Of a stretch of 64,000 nucleotides of DNA, positions 42,696-51,373 are shown one piece after another. Made by a program: the position numbers and the translations under genes. The stretch lies in NCBI RefSeq assembly GCF_029968015.1, contig NZ_JASCIS010000008.1:62001-126000 (forward strand). Direction: 5' to 3'. Position 1 is the stretch's first letter. Each line of letters begins with the position of its first letter. The notes under the pieces are model-generated. The model was not told the origin of the DNA and did no database searches. It saw nothing but the letters and a program-made list of their open reading frames with translations. This DNA comes from Streptomyces luteolus (GTDB taxonomy: Bacteria; Actinomycetota; Actinomycetes; Streptomycetales; Streptomycetaceae).

Positions 42696-44351
42696 CTACC
42701 CCACCGCCCGACCCGCGGCCCGCCCCGCCGCGCGGCCGGAGAAGATGCAGCCGCCGAGGAACGTGCCTTCGAGGGAGCGATAGCCGTGCACGCCGCCACC
42801 GCCGAACCCGGCCGCCTCCCCCGCCGCGTACATCCCGGGCAGGGGGTCGCCGCCGTCCGTGAGCACGCGCGAGGTCAGGTCGGTCTCCAGGCCGCCCAGG
42901 GACTTGCGGGTGAGGATGTTCAGGCGTACGGCGACGAGCGGGCCCGCTTTCGGGTCGAGGATGCGGTGCGGGGACGCGGTGCGGATCAGCTTGTCGCCAA
43001 GGAACTTGCGGGAGCCGCGCATCGCGGTGATCTGCAGGTCCTTGGTGAAGGGGTTGGCGATCTCCCGGTCGCGGGCGGTGATCTCGCGGCGCAGCTCCGC
43101 CTCGTCGATCAGCGGCTCGTCGGTGAGCGCGTTCATGCGGCGGACGAGCGCGGCCAGGTCGTTCTCCACGATGAAGTCGTCGCCGTGGTCCATGAACGCC
43201 TTCACCGGTCCCGGCACGTCGGCCCGCGCGCGCCCGATCACGTCGCGTACGGACTTGCCCGTCAGGTCCGGGTTCTGCTCGGAGCCGGAGAGGGTGAACT
43301 CCTTGCCGATGATGCGCTTGTTGAGCACGAACCAAGTGTGGTCGTGGCCGCTGTGCATGATGTGGTCGAGGGTGCCGAGGGTGTCGAAGCCGGGGAAGAG
43401 CGGCACTGGGAGGCGCTTGCCGCGGGCGTCCAGCCAGAGGGAGGACGGTCCGGGCAGGATGCGGATGCCGTGCCTGTTCCAGATCGGGTTCCAGTTCTCG
43501 ATGCCCTCGGTGTAGTGCCACATCCGGTCGCGGTTGACGACATGGCCGCCCGCGTCCTCCGCGATGCCGATCATCAGTCCGTCGACGTGCGCGGGCACCC
43601 CGGAGAGCATCCTGGCCGGCGGGCGGCCGAGGCGCTCGGGCCAGTTGGCGCGGACCAGCTCGTGGTTGCCGCCGATGCCGCCCGAAGTGACGATCACCGC
43701 CTGGGCCTTGAGCTCGAAGAGACCGGTGACGGTGCGGCCGGACTCCTGGCCGCGCTCGATGTCGGACGGTTCGAGCACCTCGCCGCTCACGGTGTCGACG
43801 GCGCCCGCGCTGCGGCCGAGGCCGGTCACGCGGTGCCGGAACCGCAGGTCGACCAGGCCGCGCGCCACCCCTTCGCGCACGCGCCGCTCGAACGGGGCGA
43901 CGAGACCGGGCCCGGTCCCCCAGGTGATGTGGAACCGGGGCACCGAGTTGCCGTGCCCGGTCGCGTCGTACCCGCCGCGCTCGGCCCAGCCGACGACAGG
44001 GAAGAACCGCACGCCCTGCGCGTGCAGCCAGGAGCGCTTCTCGCCCGCCGCGAAGTCCACATAGGCCTCGGCCCACTTGCGCGGCCAGTGGTCCTCCTCG
44101 CGGTCGAAGGCGGCGGTGCCCATCCAGTCCTGGAGGGCGAGGGCGTGGCTGTCCTTGATCCGCATCCGCCGCTGCTCCGGGGAGTCGACGAAGAACAGCC
44201 CGCCGAAGGACCAGTGCGCCTGCCCGCCGATGGACTGCTCGGGTTCCTGGTCGAGGAGGATCACCTTCCGTCCCGCGTCCACGAGTTCGGCGGTGGCCAC
44301 GAGACCGGCGAGGCCCGCCCCGATCACGATCACATCAGCGTCGTACGCCAT
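42696..44351 (-). CDS. FAD-binding dehydrogenase, KstD/fumarate reductase-like flavoprotein
   Basis: 551 residues from ATG 44351, nine bases after AGGA. FAD motif VIVIGAGLAGLVATAELVDAGRKVILLDQE in parts at residues 7-37. Next is IGGQAHWSFGGLFFVDSPEQRRM, then a substrate domain with HYTEGIENWNP. The C-terminus has the flavin-closing GMYAAGEAAGFGGGGVHGYRSLEGTFLGGCIFSGR. Members reduce or dehydrogenate steroids or other enones. The substrate here is unknown. Divergent from the Nudix gene. Confidence 0.9.
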   Translation of the reverse strand: MAYDADVIVIGAGLAGLVATAELVDAGRKVILLDQEPEQSIGGQAHWSFGGLFFVDSPEQRRMRIKDSHALALQDWMGTAAFDREEDHWPRKWAEAYVDFAAGEKRSWLHAQGVRFFPVVGWAERGGYDATGHGNSVPRFHITWGTGPGLVAPFERRVREGVARGLVDLRFRHRVTGLGRSAGAVDTVSGEVLEPSDIERGQESGRTVTGLFELKAQAVIVTSGGIGGNHELVRANWPERLGRPPARMLSGVPAHVDGLMIGIAEDAGGHVVNRDRMWHYTEGIENWNPIWNRHGIRILPGPSSLWLDARGKRLPVPLFPGFDTLGTLDHIMHSGHDHTWFVLNKRIIGKEFTLSGSEQNPDLTGKSVRDVIGRARADVPGPVKAFMDHGDDFIVENDLAALVRRMNALTDEPLIDEAELRREITARDREIANPFTKDLQITAMRGSRKFLGDKLIRTASPHRILDPKAGPLVAVRLNILTRKSLGGLETDLTSRVLTDGGDPLPGMYAAGEAAGFGGGGVHGYRSLEGTFLGGCIFSGRAAGRAAGRAVG

Positions 44352-44418
44352 GGTCATCCGTCCTGTCGGCGGTGCGCTCCGGGGAGAGGGCACGGGGGTC
44401 GGGCAGGGAACTCAGGGA

Positions 44419-44450
44419 TGGGTTAAGGGTTATGGGTTACCCATGGGTTA
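44419..44450. promoter_or_regulatory. Triple TGGGTTA repeat with palindrome in divergent promoter
   Basis: TGGGTTA occurs at 44419, 44433 and 44444. The last overlaps the perfect palindrome ACCCATGGGT (44439-44448). It lies between the FAD dehydrogenase and Nudix genes and is a candidate operator. Confidence 0.5.
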
Positions 44451-44526
44451 GATCTTCGGGACACATGTGCGGGGCGTCAACCGCTGTGTTGGACGTGCCT
44501 GGTGCGGCGCGGGTTGGATGGGCCGC

Positions 44527-45033
44527 ATGAGTGCTGACGAGATCCTCGACATCGTGGACGAGCAGGACCGCGTCGTGGGCACCGCGCCGCGCGGCGAGGC
44601 CTACGCGAAGGGCCTGCGCCACCGCTGCGTCTTCATCCTCGCCCGGGACGCGAAGGACCGCGTCTTCGTGCACCGCCGTACGCCGACGAAGCTGGTCTTC
44701 CCGTCGATGTACGACATGTTCGTGGGCGGCGTCGTCGGCGCGGGCGAGGCGTACGACACGGCGGCGCTGCGCGAGGCCGAGGAGGAGCTTGGCGTCTCCG
44801 GACTCCCGCAGCCCCTCCCGCTGTTCAAGTTCCTGTACGAGAGGGACGAGCACACCTGGTGGTCGTACGTCTACGAGGTGCGCTGCGAACTTCCGGTGTC
44901 CCCGCAGGTCGAGGAGGTCGAATGGCACGCGTTCCTGCCCGAGGACGACCTGCAGCGCCGGCTCGGCGAGTGGGAGTGGGTGCCCGACGGACTGGCCGCG
45001 TACGAGCGGCTGAGGGCCTGGCGTGCGCGGTGA
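44527..45033 (+). CDS. Nudix hydrolase
   Basis: 168 residues from ATG 44527. The Nudix box is complete: GVVGAGEAYDTAALREAEEELGV fits G-x5-E-x7-REUxEExGU. The flanks LDIVDEQDRVVGTAPRGEAY and VFVHRRTPTKLVFPSMYDMFVGG resemble the YfcD/isopentenyl-diphosphate-isomerase-like branch. It hydrolyses a nucleoside diphosphate-linked or other diphosphate substrate, unidentified. A longer frame from 44467 has no better start. Confidence 0.9.
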   Translation: MSADEILDIVDEQDRVVGTAPRGEAYAKGLRHRCVFILARDAKDRVFVHRRTPTKLVFPSMYDMFVGGVVGAGEAYDTAALREAEEELGVSGLPQPLPLFKFLYERDEHTWWSYVYEVRCELPVSPQVEEVEWHAFLPEDDLQRRLGEWEWVPDGLAAYERLRAWRAR

Positions 45034-45057
45034 TCGGGCGCCGGTAGGGTGCGGGGC

Positions 45058-45453
45058 GTGATCGGGTTCGTGGAGTCGCTGCGGCTGTGGTTCGCCCCCG
45101 CGCGGGTGCGGGAAGAGGGCGAGACGCCGGACTACCGCTTCTCGCTGGCCAACGAGCGGACCTTCCTCGCCTGGATCCGTACGGCGCTCGCCCTTGTGGG
45201 CGGCGGCTTCGCGGTCGACCAGTTCCTGCCGGACCTGTCCTGGGGCTGGCGGATCGCGCTGGCCCTCGCGCTGCTCGTAGTGGGTGTGCTGTGCGCGCTG
45301 CGGGCCGTCAACCACTGGATGCGGTGCGAGCTGGCGATGCGGCGCGGCGAGGACCTGCCGGTGTCCCGGTTCCCTGCGCTGCTCGCGCTCGCGGTGGGGC
45401 TCGTCGCCCTCGCGATGGTGGTGGTCGTGCTCTTCGGCTGGGCCGAGGGGTGA
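45058..45453 (+). CDS. DUF202 (YidH-like) membrane protein
   Basis: 131 residues, GTG 45058. The DUF202 motif FSLANERTFLAWIRTALALVGGGFAVD is at about residues 28-54, followed by two further membrane helices. Function unknown. Forms a pair with the next gene, with a GTGA overlap. Confidence 0.85.
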   Translation: MIGFVESLRLWFAPARVREEGETPDYRFSLANERTFLAWIRTALALVGGGFAVDQFLPDLSWGWRIALALALLVVGVLCALRAVNHWMRCELAMRRGEDLPVSRFPALLALAVGLVALAMVVVVLFGWAEG

Positions 45454-45779
45454 GTCACCCCGTACCCCCGGCAACTCCCGAGCGGGATCCGGGACTTCAG
45501 CCGGAGCGGACCCGACTCGCGTGGCGGCGTACGACGTTGTCCTGCACGGTGGCCGCCGTGCTCGCGGGCAAGCAGGCGCTGCACGGCGGGGCGAGCCCGC
45601 TCGCCCTTGCCGCCACCGGGTTCTCGCTGGTCCTGTGGCTGGTGTTCGTGGTGGTCGCCAACCGGCGGATCCACGCCCTGGTGAGTGCCCGGCCGGTGTC
45701 GATGCGGTGGGGTACGGCACTGGGGGCGGCGGGCTGCACGGTAGGGCTCGCGGTCTTCGCGGTGGCCGTGGTGCGCTGA
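45450..45779 (+). CDS. Second DUF202-family membrane protein
   Basis: 109 residues from GTG 45450, overlapping the previous stop by 4 bp. LQPERTRLAWRRTTLSCTVAAVLAGKQAL is the DUF202 motif in a divergent form. Three hydrophobic segments follow. The two DUF202 proteins probably assemble together in the membrane. Confidence 0.82.
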   Translation: MSHPVPPATPERDPGLQPERTRLAWRRTTLSCTVAAVLAGKQALHGGASPLALAATGFSLVLWLVFVVVANRRIHALVSARPVSMRWGTALGAAGCTVGLAVFAVAVVR

Positions 45780-45841
45780 GGCCGAGCGCCGAGCGCCGAG
45801 CGCGAGCGCGGTCTTAGTGCGCCGAGCACCGAGCCCCAGTC

Positions 45842-46030
45842 GCCGAGCACGGCGGTGGCGCGCCGAGCACCGAGTCCCAGTCCGAGTCGCCGCGTGCCGA
45901 GCACGGCCGTGGTGCACCGCGCAACGAGCCCGAGTCGCCGCGTGCCGAGCGCGGCCGTGGCGCACCGAGCACCGAGTCCGAGCCGCCGTACACCGAGCGC
46001 CGAGCGCGGCCGTGGTGCGCTGAGCGCGCG
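45842..46030. repeat. Degenerate 48-55 bp tandem repeat
   Basis: Units starting GCCGAGCACGGCSGTGG or GCCGAGCGCGGCCGTGG begin at 45842, 45896, 45944 and 45999. CCGAGC words continue to the left (45780 on). The 421-bp gap 45780-46200 otherwise contains CA-rich sequence and the promoter of the His-rich gene. Confidence 0.8.
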
Positions 46031-46200
46031 GACGGAGCGCGCCCTTCCGCGCGCGCCACCGCACACCGGGACGCACCCTCCACCGCACACCCGGACGCCC
46101 CCGCCACCCCTGCCATCCCCACCACCACAACCGGATGAATCCGACATACGGGTCTAGCCTGGTGCTGTCATCCACCCCCGGAACACCGAAGGTGAGCAGC

Positions 46201-46497
46201 ATGACCACCCTCCACCTGGAGCACCCGACCCACGAGCACACGCACGGCGAGGGCTGCGGGCACCCGTCGGTCACGCACGGCGACCACATCGACTACGCGC
46301 ACGACGGCCATCTGCACCGCGAGCACGAGGGCCACTGGGACGAGTGCGAGCCCGCCGGGCATCAGGCCCACGAGGGGCACGAGCACCAGCACGGCGAGGG
46401 CTGCGGCCACCAGGCCGTCCCGCACGGCGACCACGTCGACTACGTGCACGACGGACACCGGCACGCCGAGCACGAAGGCCACTGGGACGACCACTGA
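46201..46497 (+). CDS. Duplicated histidine-rich metal-binding protein
   Basis: 98 residues, about 30% His. Two copies of the same 38-residue unit (about 11-48 and 61-98): HGEGCGH, then HGDHxDYxHDGHxHxEHEGHWD. No signal peptide, so cytosolic. The density of His, Cys and Asp suggests storage or buffering of zinc, nickel or cobalt. ATG 46201 has no strong ribosome site beyond GGTGAGCAGC. Regulation by a metal sensor is plausible, but I see no clear Zur or Nur box. Confidence 0.85.
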   Translation: MTTLHLEHPTHEHTHGEGCGHPSVTHGDHIDYAHDGHLHREHEGHWDECEPAGHQAHEGHEHQHGEGCGHQAVPHGDHVDYVHDGHRHAEHEGHWDDH

Positions 46498-46663
46498 GCA
46501 GCACCCCCGAGCCGTACTTCCCCCGCTCCCGCCCCGACTGGCAGGCTCTGCCGAGAGGGTGCGGTGGGCGGGGGTTCTCGTGCGGCGGCCCCCGCACGCT
46601 CAGCGGCTGGGCACCTCGCCCTTCCGGACGAGAGTCCGATCACTTTCGGCCCACAGGGTAGAC

Positions 46664-46685
46664 GGCATACCGACTGGTCGGCATG
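46664..46685. promoter_or_regulatory. Palindromic operator, site 1 (CCGAC-TG-GTCGG core)
   Basis: GGCATACCGACTGGTCGGCATG lies 36-57 bp before the phosphotransferase start. Its first 15 bases recur exactly, on the other strand, at 52188-52202. The core CCGAC-TG-GTCGG is palindromic. Likely TetR target (regulator at 48983). Confidence 0.65.
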
Positions 46686-46720
46686 ATGCTCCTGGAGTCA
46701 AACACACAGGGAGCTACAGC

Positions 46721-47743
46721 ATGGCCTCAGACCAGCCACCGGGCCTCGACCTCGACGCACTGCGCGGCCACCTCGACCGTGTGCACCCCGGACTCGTGCG
46801 CGGCCCCCTCGAAGGACGGCTGATCGAGGGCGGCCGCTCGAACCTCACGTACGCGGTGACCGACGGAGCCGACCGCTGGGTGGTGCGCCGCCCGCCGCTC
46901 GGGCACGTCCTCGCGACCGCGCACGACATGAAGCGCGAGCACCGGGTGATCAGCGCGCTGCGGGACACCGCGGTGCCGGTCCCGAACGCGGTGCTGCTGT
47001 GCGAGGACGAGTCAGTGATCGGTTCGCCGTTCTACGTCATGGAGTTCGTGGAGGGCACGCCGTACCGCACCGAGGGCGAGCTGGCGGCGATCGGGGCCGA
47101 GCGGACCAGGGCCGCCTGCCTCAACCTGGTGGACACCCTGGTCGAGCTGCACGCCGTGGACCCGCAGGCCGTGGGGCTCGGCGACTTCGGCCGGCCCGAG
47201 GGCTTCCTCGACCGCCAACTGCGGCGCTGGGGGAAGCAGTTGGACGCCTCCCGCAACCGTGACCTCGCGGGCGTCGACGAACTGCACGCGGCGCTCGGCA
47301 GGGAGCTGCCCAACTCCCCCGCGGCCACCGTCGTGCACGGCGACTACCGGCTCGACAACGTCCTGATCGACGACCGCGAGCAGATCACCGCGATCCTGGA
47401 CTGGGAGATGTCGACGCTCGGCGACCCGCTGACCGACCTCGGGCTGCTCGCGATGTACAGCGCGCGGCTCCAACTTCCCGGCTCCCCCATCTCCACGACC
47501 GCTTCGGCTCCCGGCCACCCGGACGCGAGCGAGCTCATCGAGCGGTACGCCGCGCGCTCGGGGCGCGACGTGTCGGCGGTCTCCTGGTACACGGCGTTCG
47601 CCTGGTTCAAGCTCGCCGTGATCCTCGAGGGCATCCACTACCGGTACACGCTCGGGCAGACGGTCGGTCCCGGTTTCGACCGTATCGGCGAGCTCGTACC
47701 GCAATTCATCGAGCACGGCCTGACCACCCTTCAGGAAGGCTGA
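46721..47743 (+). CDS. Phosphotransferase (ACAD10/APH-like) of acyl-CoA catabolism
   Basis: 340 residues, ATG 46721 behind AGGGAG. APH fold: VVHGDYRLDNVLID (catalytic loop) and AILDWEMSTLGDPLTDLGLL (Mg-binding Asp). Proteins of this branch, next to acyl-CoA dehydrogenases as here (the stop and next ATG are 6 bp apart), are thought to phosphorylate hydroxylated fatty acyl substrates, as mammalian ACAD10/11 do for 4-hydroxy acids. The assignment to antibiotic resistance is unlikely in this context. Confidence 0.88.
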   Translation: MASDQPPGLDLDALRGHLDRVHPGLVRGPLEGRLIEGGRSNLTYAVTDGADRWVVRRPPLGHVLATAHDMKREHRVISALRDTAVPVPNAVLLCEDESVIGSPFYVMEFVEGTPYRTEGELAAIGAERTRAACLNLVDTLVELHAVDPQAVGLGDFGRPEGFLDRQLRRWGKQLDASRNRDLAGVDELHAALGRELPNSPAATVVHGDYRLDNVLIDDREQITAILDWEMSTLGDPLTDLGLLAMYSARLQLPGSPISTTASAPGHPDASELIERYAARSGRDVSAVSWYTAFAWFKLAVILEGIHYRYTLGQTVGPGFDRIGELVPQFIEHGLTTLQEG

Positions 47744-47749
47744 TCCGCC

Positions 47750-48973
47750 ATGGACTTCGCATTCGACGCCCGCACCGAGGAGCTGCGCACGAAGCTGCTC
47801 GCCTTCATGGACGAGTACGTGTACCCGGCGCAGCCGGTGCTGCACGAGCAGCACGCGCGGCTCGACTCGCCCTGGAAGGTCCCGCAGATCGTGGAGGACC
47901 TGAAGGCGGAGGCGCGGCGGCAGGGATTGTGGAATCTGTTCTTGCCGGACTCGGAGCACGGGGCCGGGCTCACCAATCTCCAGTACGCGCCGCTCGCCGA
48001 GATCACCGGCCGTGCCCCGCAGTTGGCGCCGACCGCGCTGAACTGCGCGGCGCCAGACACCGGCAACATGGAGGTGCTCACCCAGTTCGGCGACGAGCGG
48101 CAGAAGAAGCAGTGGCTGGAGCCGCTGCTCGCCGGTGAGATCCGGTCGGCGTTCGCGATGACGGAGCCGGAGGTGGCCTCGTCGGACGCGACGAACATCG
48201 AGACGCGGATCGAGCGAGCCCCCGATAATCCCGCTGAATACGTCATCACCGGGCGCAAGTGGTACATCTCCGGGGCGATGAACCCCGACTGCAAGATCTT
48301 CATCGTGATGGGCAAGACCGACCCGGACAACGAAGACGTACGCCGGCAGCAGTCGATGATCCTGGTCCCGCGCGACACCCCGGGCCTCACCGTGAAGCGC
48401 GCCATGACGGTGTACGGCTACGAGGACCACTGGCACGGCGGCCACGCCGAGGTGGTCTTCGACCAGGTGCGGGTGCCCGCCTCGAACCTGATCGGCGAGG
48501 AGGGCGGCGGCTTCGCGATCGCGCAGGCGCGGCTCGGCCCCGGCCGTATCCACCACTGCATGCGCCTGATCGGCATGGCGGAGCGCGCCATCGAGCTGAT
48601 GTGCAAGCGGGCCGTGTCGCGTACGGCGTTCGGCAAGCCGCTCGCGCAGCAGGGCGTGGTGCACGAGTGGATCGCGGACGCGCGGGTCGCCGTGGAGCAG
48701 TTGCGGCTCCTCGTCCTGAAGACGGCCTGGCTGATGGACACGGTCGGCAACAAGGGCGCGCACACCGAGATCCAGGCCATCAAGATCGCCACTCCGCGTA
48801 CGGTCGTCGACATCATCGACCGCGCGGTGCAGCTGCACGGCGCGGGCGGTGTCAGCCAGGACTTCCCGCTGGCCGAGCTGTGGGCCGGGGCGCGCACGCT
48901 GATGCTCGCGGACGGCCCGGACGAGGTGCATCAACGGTCCCTCGCTCGGCGGGAGTTGAAGCAGTACCTGTGA
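47750..48973 (+). CDS. Acyl-CoA dehydrogenase
   Basis: 407 residues, FAD flavoprotein oxidising acyl-CoA at alpha-beta carbons. Recognisable: AMTEPEVASSDATN (substrate and FAD contact), GRKWYISGAMNPDCKIFIVMGKTDP, and the C-terminal domain with QLHGAGGVSQDFPLAELWAGARTLMLADGPDEVH. This longer type is related to ACAD10/11 dehydrogenase domains, which fits the kinase gene before it. Operon with the phosphotransferase. Confidence 0.93.
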   Translation: MDFAFDARTEELRTKLLAFMDEYVYPAQPVLHEQHARLDSPWKVPQIVEDLKAEARRQGLWNLFLPDSEHGAGLTNLQYAPLAEITGRAPQLAPTALNCAAPDTGNMEVLTQFGDERQKKQWLEPLLAGEIRSAFAMTEPEVASSDATNIETRIERAPDNPAEYVITGRKWYISGAMNPDCKIFIVMGKTDPDNEDVRRQQSMILVPRDTPGLTVKRAMTVYGYEDHWHGGHAEVVFDQVRVPASNLIGEEGGGFAIAQARLGPGRIHHCMRLIGMAERAIELMCKRAVSRTAFGKPLAQQGVVHEWIADARVAVEQLRLLVLKTAWLMDTVGNKGAHTEIQAIKIATPRTVVDIIDRAVQLHGAGGVSQDFPLAELWAGARTLMLADGPDEVHQRSLARRELKQYL

Positions 48974-48982
48974 CCTGAGGAG

Positions 48983-49579
48983 TCAGGGGCGCAGCGCGCG
49001 CAGCAGCAGGTCGGCGAGGTGATCGGCGACCTGCTGCTGTGTGAGCGGGCCGTCCGGCCGGTACCACGTCGACAGGTGGTGGACCGAGCCGAAGTGGTAG
49101 TCCACGACGAGGTCGGCCGGGGTGGCGGTGGAGAACACCCCGGCCTTCTGGCCTTCTTCGATCAGGGCGCGGAACCGTTCGTGGTAGCGGCGGCGTTCGG
49201 CGCGTACCTGCTTGTTCTTCTCCGGGCTCAGGTGGTGCATGGAGCGGAAGAAGATGGCGGCGTCGTCGAGGTTGTCGATGGTGGTGACGACGACATCCGC
49301 GGCGGCGTCCCGCAGCCGCTCCTCCACGGGTGCGTCGGAGTCCGCGTACGCGTCGAGGCGCTCCTGCTGGAGGCGGAGCACACGCGCGTAGACCTCCTGG
49401 AGCAGGTCTTCCTTGGAGCCGAAGTAGTGGTAGAGGGCGCCCTTGGTGACGCCGGCCGCCTCGACGATCTCCTGCACGGAGGTGCGGTCGTAGCCCTGCT
49501 CGGCGAAGAGCCGGGTGGCGGCGGCCAGGAGCCGTTGGGGGACGGGCGTGCCGGCATCGGAGTCCGTCACCTTGGCCAT
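48983..49579 (-). CDS. TetR-family regulator of the acyl-CoA genes
   Basis: 198 residues, ATG 49579 after AGGTGG. N-terminal HTH: LLAAATRLFAEQGYDRTSVQEIVEAAGVTKGALYHYFGSKEDLL, read in pieces, then a helical ligand domain with SMHHLSPEKNKQVRAERRRYHERF. The DNA near the two ends of this cluster (46664 and 52188) shares a palindrome, making it the natural target. Convergent to the acyl-CoA dehydrogenase. Confidence 0.9.
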   Translation of the reverse strand: MAKVTDSDAGTPVPQRLLAAATRLFAEQGYDRTSVQEIVEAAGVTKGALYHYFGSKEDLLQEVYARVLRLQQERLDAYADSDAPVEERLRDAAADVVVTTIDNLDDAAIFFRSMHHLSPEKNKQVRAERRRYHERFRALIEEGQKAGVFSTATPADLVVDYHFGSVHHLSTWYRPDGPLTQQQVADHLADLLLRALRP

Positions 49580-49601
49580 GGCCGCCACCTGCCTTTCGTA
49601 C

Positions 49602-49665
49602 GTGTGCGAGTTGCTATGTGTGCGAGTTGCTATGTGTGCGAGTTGCTATGTGTGCCAGTTGCTGT
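49602..49665. repeat. 16-bp tandem repeat, four copies, before the TetR gene
   Basis: GTGTGCGAGTTGCTAT at 49602, 49618 and 49634 is exact three times; the fourth copy (49650) has two changes. It fills half of the gap between the TetR start and the acyl-CoA ligase end, at the TetR gene's 5' side. Confidence 0.95.
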
Positions 49666-49696
49666 GTGTACCGGTCAGCGGGCAACCGTATGCGAT

Positions 49697-51373
49697 CTAC
49701 GGCTGGGAGCGCAGTTCCCGTCGGAGGATCTTCCCACTCGTGGTCTTGGGGAGCTCCGGCAGGATCTCCACCTCGCGCGGGTACTTGTACGCGGCGAGCC
49801 GCTCCTTGCAGTACGCGCCGAGCTCGTCCGGGTCCGCGCTCGCGCCGGGGCGCAGGCTGACGTACGCCTTCACGGACTCGCCGCGGTAGCTGTCGGGGAC
49901 TCCGACGACGGCCGCCTCGCGGACCGCCGGGTGGCCGTAGAGGACGTCCTCGACCTCGCGGGGCCAGACCTTGAAGCCGGAGGCGTTGATCATGTCCTTC
50001 TTGCGGTCGACGACGTAGAGCCAGCCGTCGGCGTCCATGAAGCCGATGTCGCCGGTCCTCAACTCGCCCTGGGGGAAGGTCGCTTGGGTGGCCTCGGCGC
50101 GGCGCCAGTAGCCGGGGACGACCTGCGGTCCGGTCACCGCGATCTCGCCGTGCTCGCCGAACGGCACGTCGGCGCCCTGCTCGTCGACGATCCGCACGAC
50201 GGTGTCCGGGCCCGGCACGCCCACCGAGAGCGTCCCGGAGGCCGGGTCGACGGGCACCTCGTGCTCGGGCGGCACGGAGGCGCAGGGCGCGGTGCACTCG
50301 GTGAGTCCGTAGCCGTTGCGGATGTACGGGCCGAAGGCGGCGCGGAACTTCTCCACCAGGGCGGGCGGCAGCGGGGCGCCGCCCGAGGAGATGACCTCGA
50401 AGGACGAGAAGTGGTCGCGGGTGACGTCCGGGTGCGCGGCGAGCGCCATGAACGCGGTGGACGGGCCGACGGTGTACGCGGGCCGGTGCTCCAGGAACGC
50501 GTCCAGGACGACACCCGCCTCGAAGCGGTACGCGAGGGCGAGGGTGCCCGCGTTGGCGAAGCAGGCGGAGAGCTGGCAGACCATGCCGGTGATGTGGAAG
50601 AGCGGCGCGAGCCCGAAGTAGGTCGCGCCCTCGGCGATCCCGTGGCCGCCGCGCTGCCGTTCGGCGTTGTACGTGATGTTGCCGTGCAGGTTCATGGCGC
50701 CCTTGGGGGTGCCGCTGGTGCCCGAGGTGTAGCTGATCAGCGCGATGCCGTCGGCGGCCGGTTCGCGGCCGGTGGGCGGTTGGGCGCCTGCGCGGGCGAC
50801 GGTCAGCAGGTCGTCGGCGTCGGCGTCGGCGTCGGCCGCCCGCTGGAGGCGCTCGAAGCCGAGGACGCGGGTGTCGCCCCGGGTCTGCAGGTCCAGCTCG
50901 CAGGCGGTGAGCACGATCCGTACCGGCGAGTCGGCGGCCGTGTCCCGCAGGTACGACTCCCAGGCGCGGTCCGAGCAGATCAGTGCGGTGACCTCGGCGT
51001 CGTGCAGGACGTGCCGGACCTCGCCCGTCTTGTACATCGGGTTGACCGGGACGACCGTGGCCCCGGCCTTCCAGGCGCCGAGCAGGGCGAGGACGAAGTG
51101 CGGGGTGTTCTGCAGCATGATCGCCACCCGGTCCCCGGGACCGAGGCCGCGGGCCGCGAGGTGTCCGGCGACGGAGTCGCTGAGCGCGTCCGTCTCCGCG
51201 TACGAGAGGCGGCCGTCGAAGTAGGCGAGGGCGGTGTGCCGCGGGGCCCTGGCGACGGCCTCGCGGAAGGCGTGCACGACGGAGGGCGGCGGGTCGGCGG
51301 GGGCGCGCTGGGCCTCGCTGAGGCGGCCGAGCCAGGGCTTGGCGGCGTAGATGCCGTTCGGGGCCACGGTCAC
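49697..51373 (-). CDS. AMP-dependent acyl-CoA synthetase/ligase
   Basis: 558 residues from GTG 51373, overlapping the SDR stop by 4 bp. Motifs in order: ISYTSGTSGTPKGAMNLHGN (P-loop), YGLTECTAP, RTGDIGFMDADGWLYVVDRKKDMINASG, and PKTTSGKILRR at the C-terminus with the acylation Lys. It activates a fatty or other carboxylic acid as CoA thioester for the acyl-CoA dehydrogenase. Co-transcribed with the SDR upstream. Confidence 0.93.
   Translation of the reverse strand: MTVAPNGIYAAKPWLGRLSEAQRAPADPPPSVVHAFREAVARAPRHTALAYFDGRLSYAETDALSDSVAGHLAARGLGPGDRVAIMLQNTPHFVLALLGAWKAGATVVPVNPMYKTGEVRHVLHDAEVTALICSDRAWESYLRDTAADSPVRIVLTACELDLQTRGDTRVLGFERLQRAADADADADDLLTVARAGAQPPTGREPAADGIALISYTSGTSGTPKGAMNLHGNITYNAERQRGGHGIAEGATYFGLAPLFHITGMVCQLSACFANAGTLALAYRFEAGVVLDAFLEHRPAYTVGPSTAFMALAAHPDVTRDHFSSFEVISSGGAPLPPALVEKFRAAFGPYIRNGYGLTECTAPCASVPPEHEVPVDPASGTLSVGVPGPDTVVRIVDEQGADVPFGEHGEIAVTGPQVVPGYWRRAEATQATFPQGELRTGDIGFMDADGWLYVVDRKKDMINASGFKVWPREVEDVLYGHPAVREAAVVGVPDSYRGESVKAYVSLRPGASADPDELGAYCKERLAAYKYPREVEILPELPKTTSGKILRRELRSQP

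Noticed and set aside
46559..47743. Aminoglycoside phosphotransferase resistance gene
   Set aside because: APH fold alone is not resistance. The gene is coupled to an ACAD10-like dehydrogenase and fits fatty acid catabolism.
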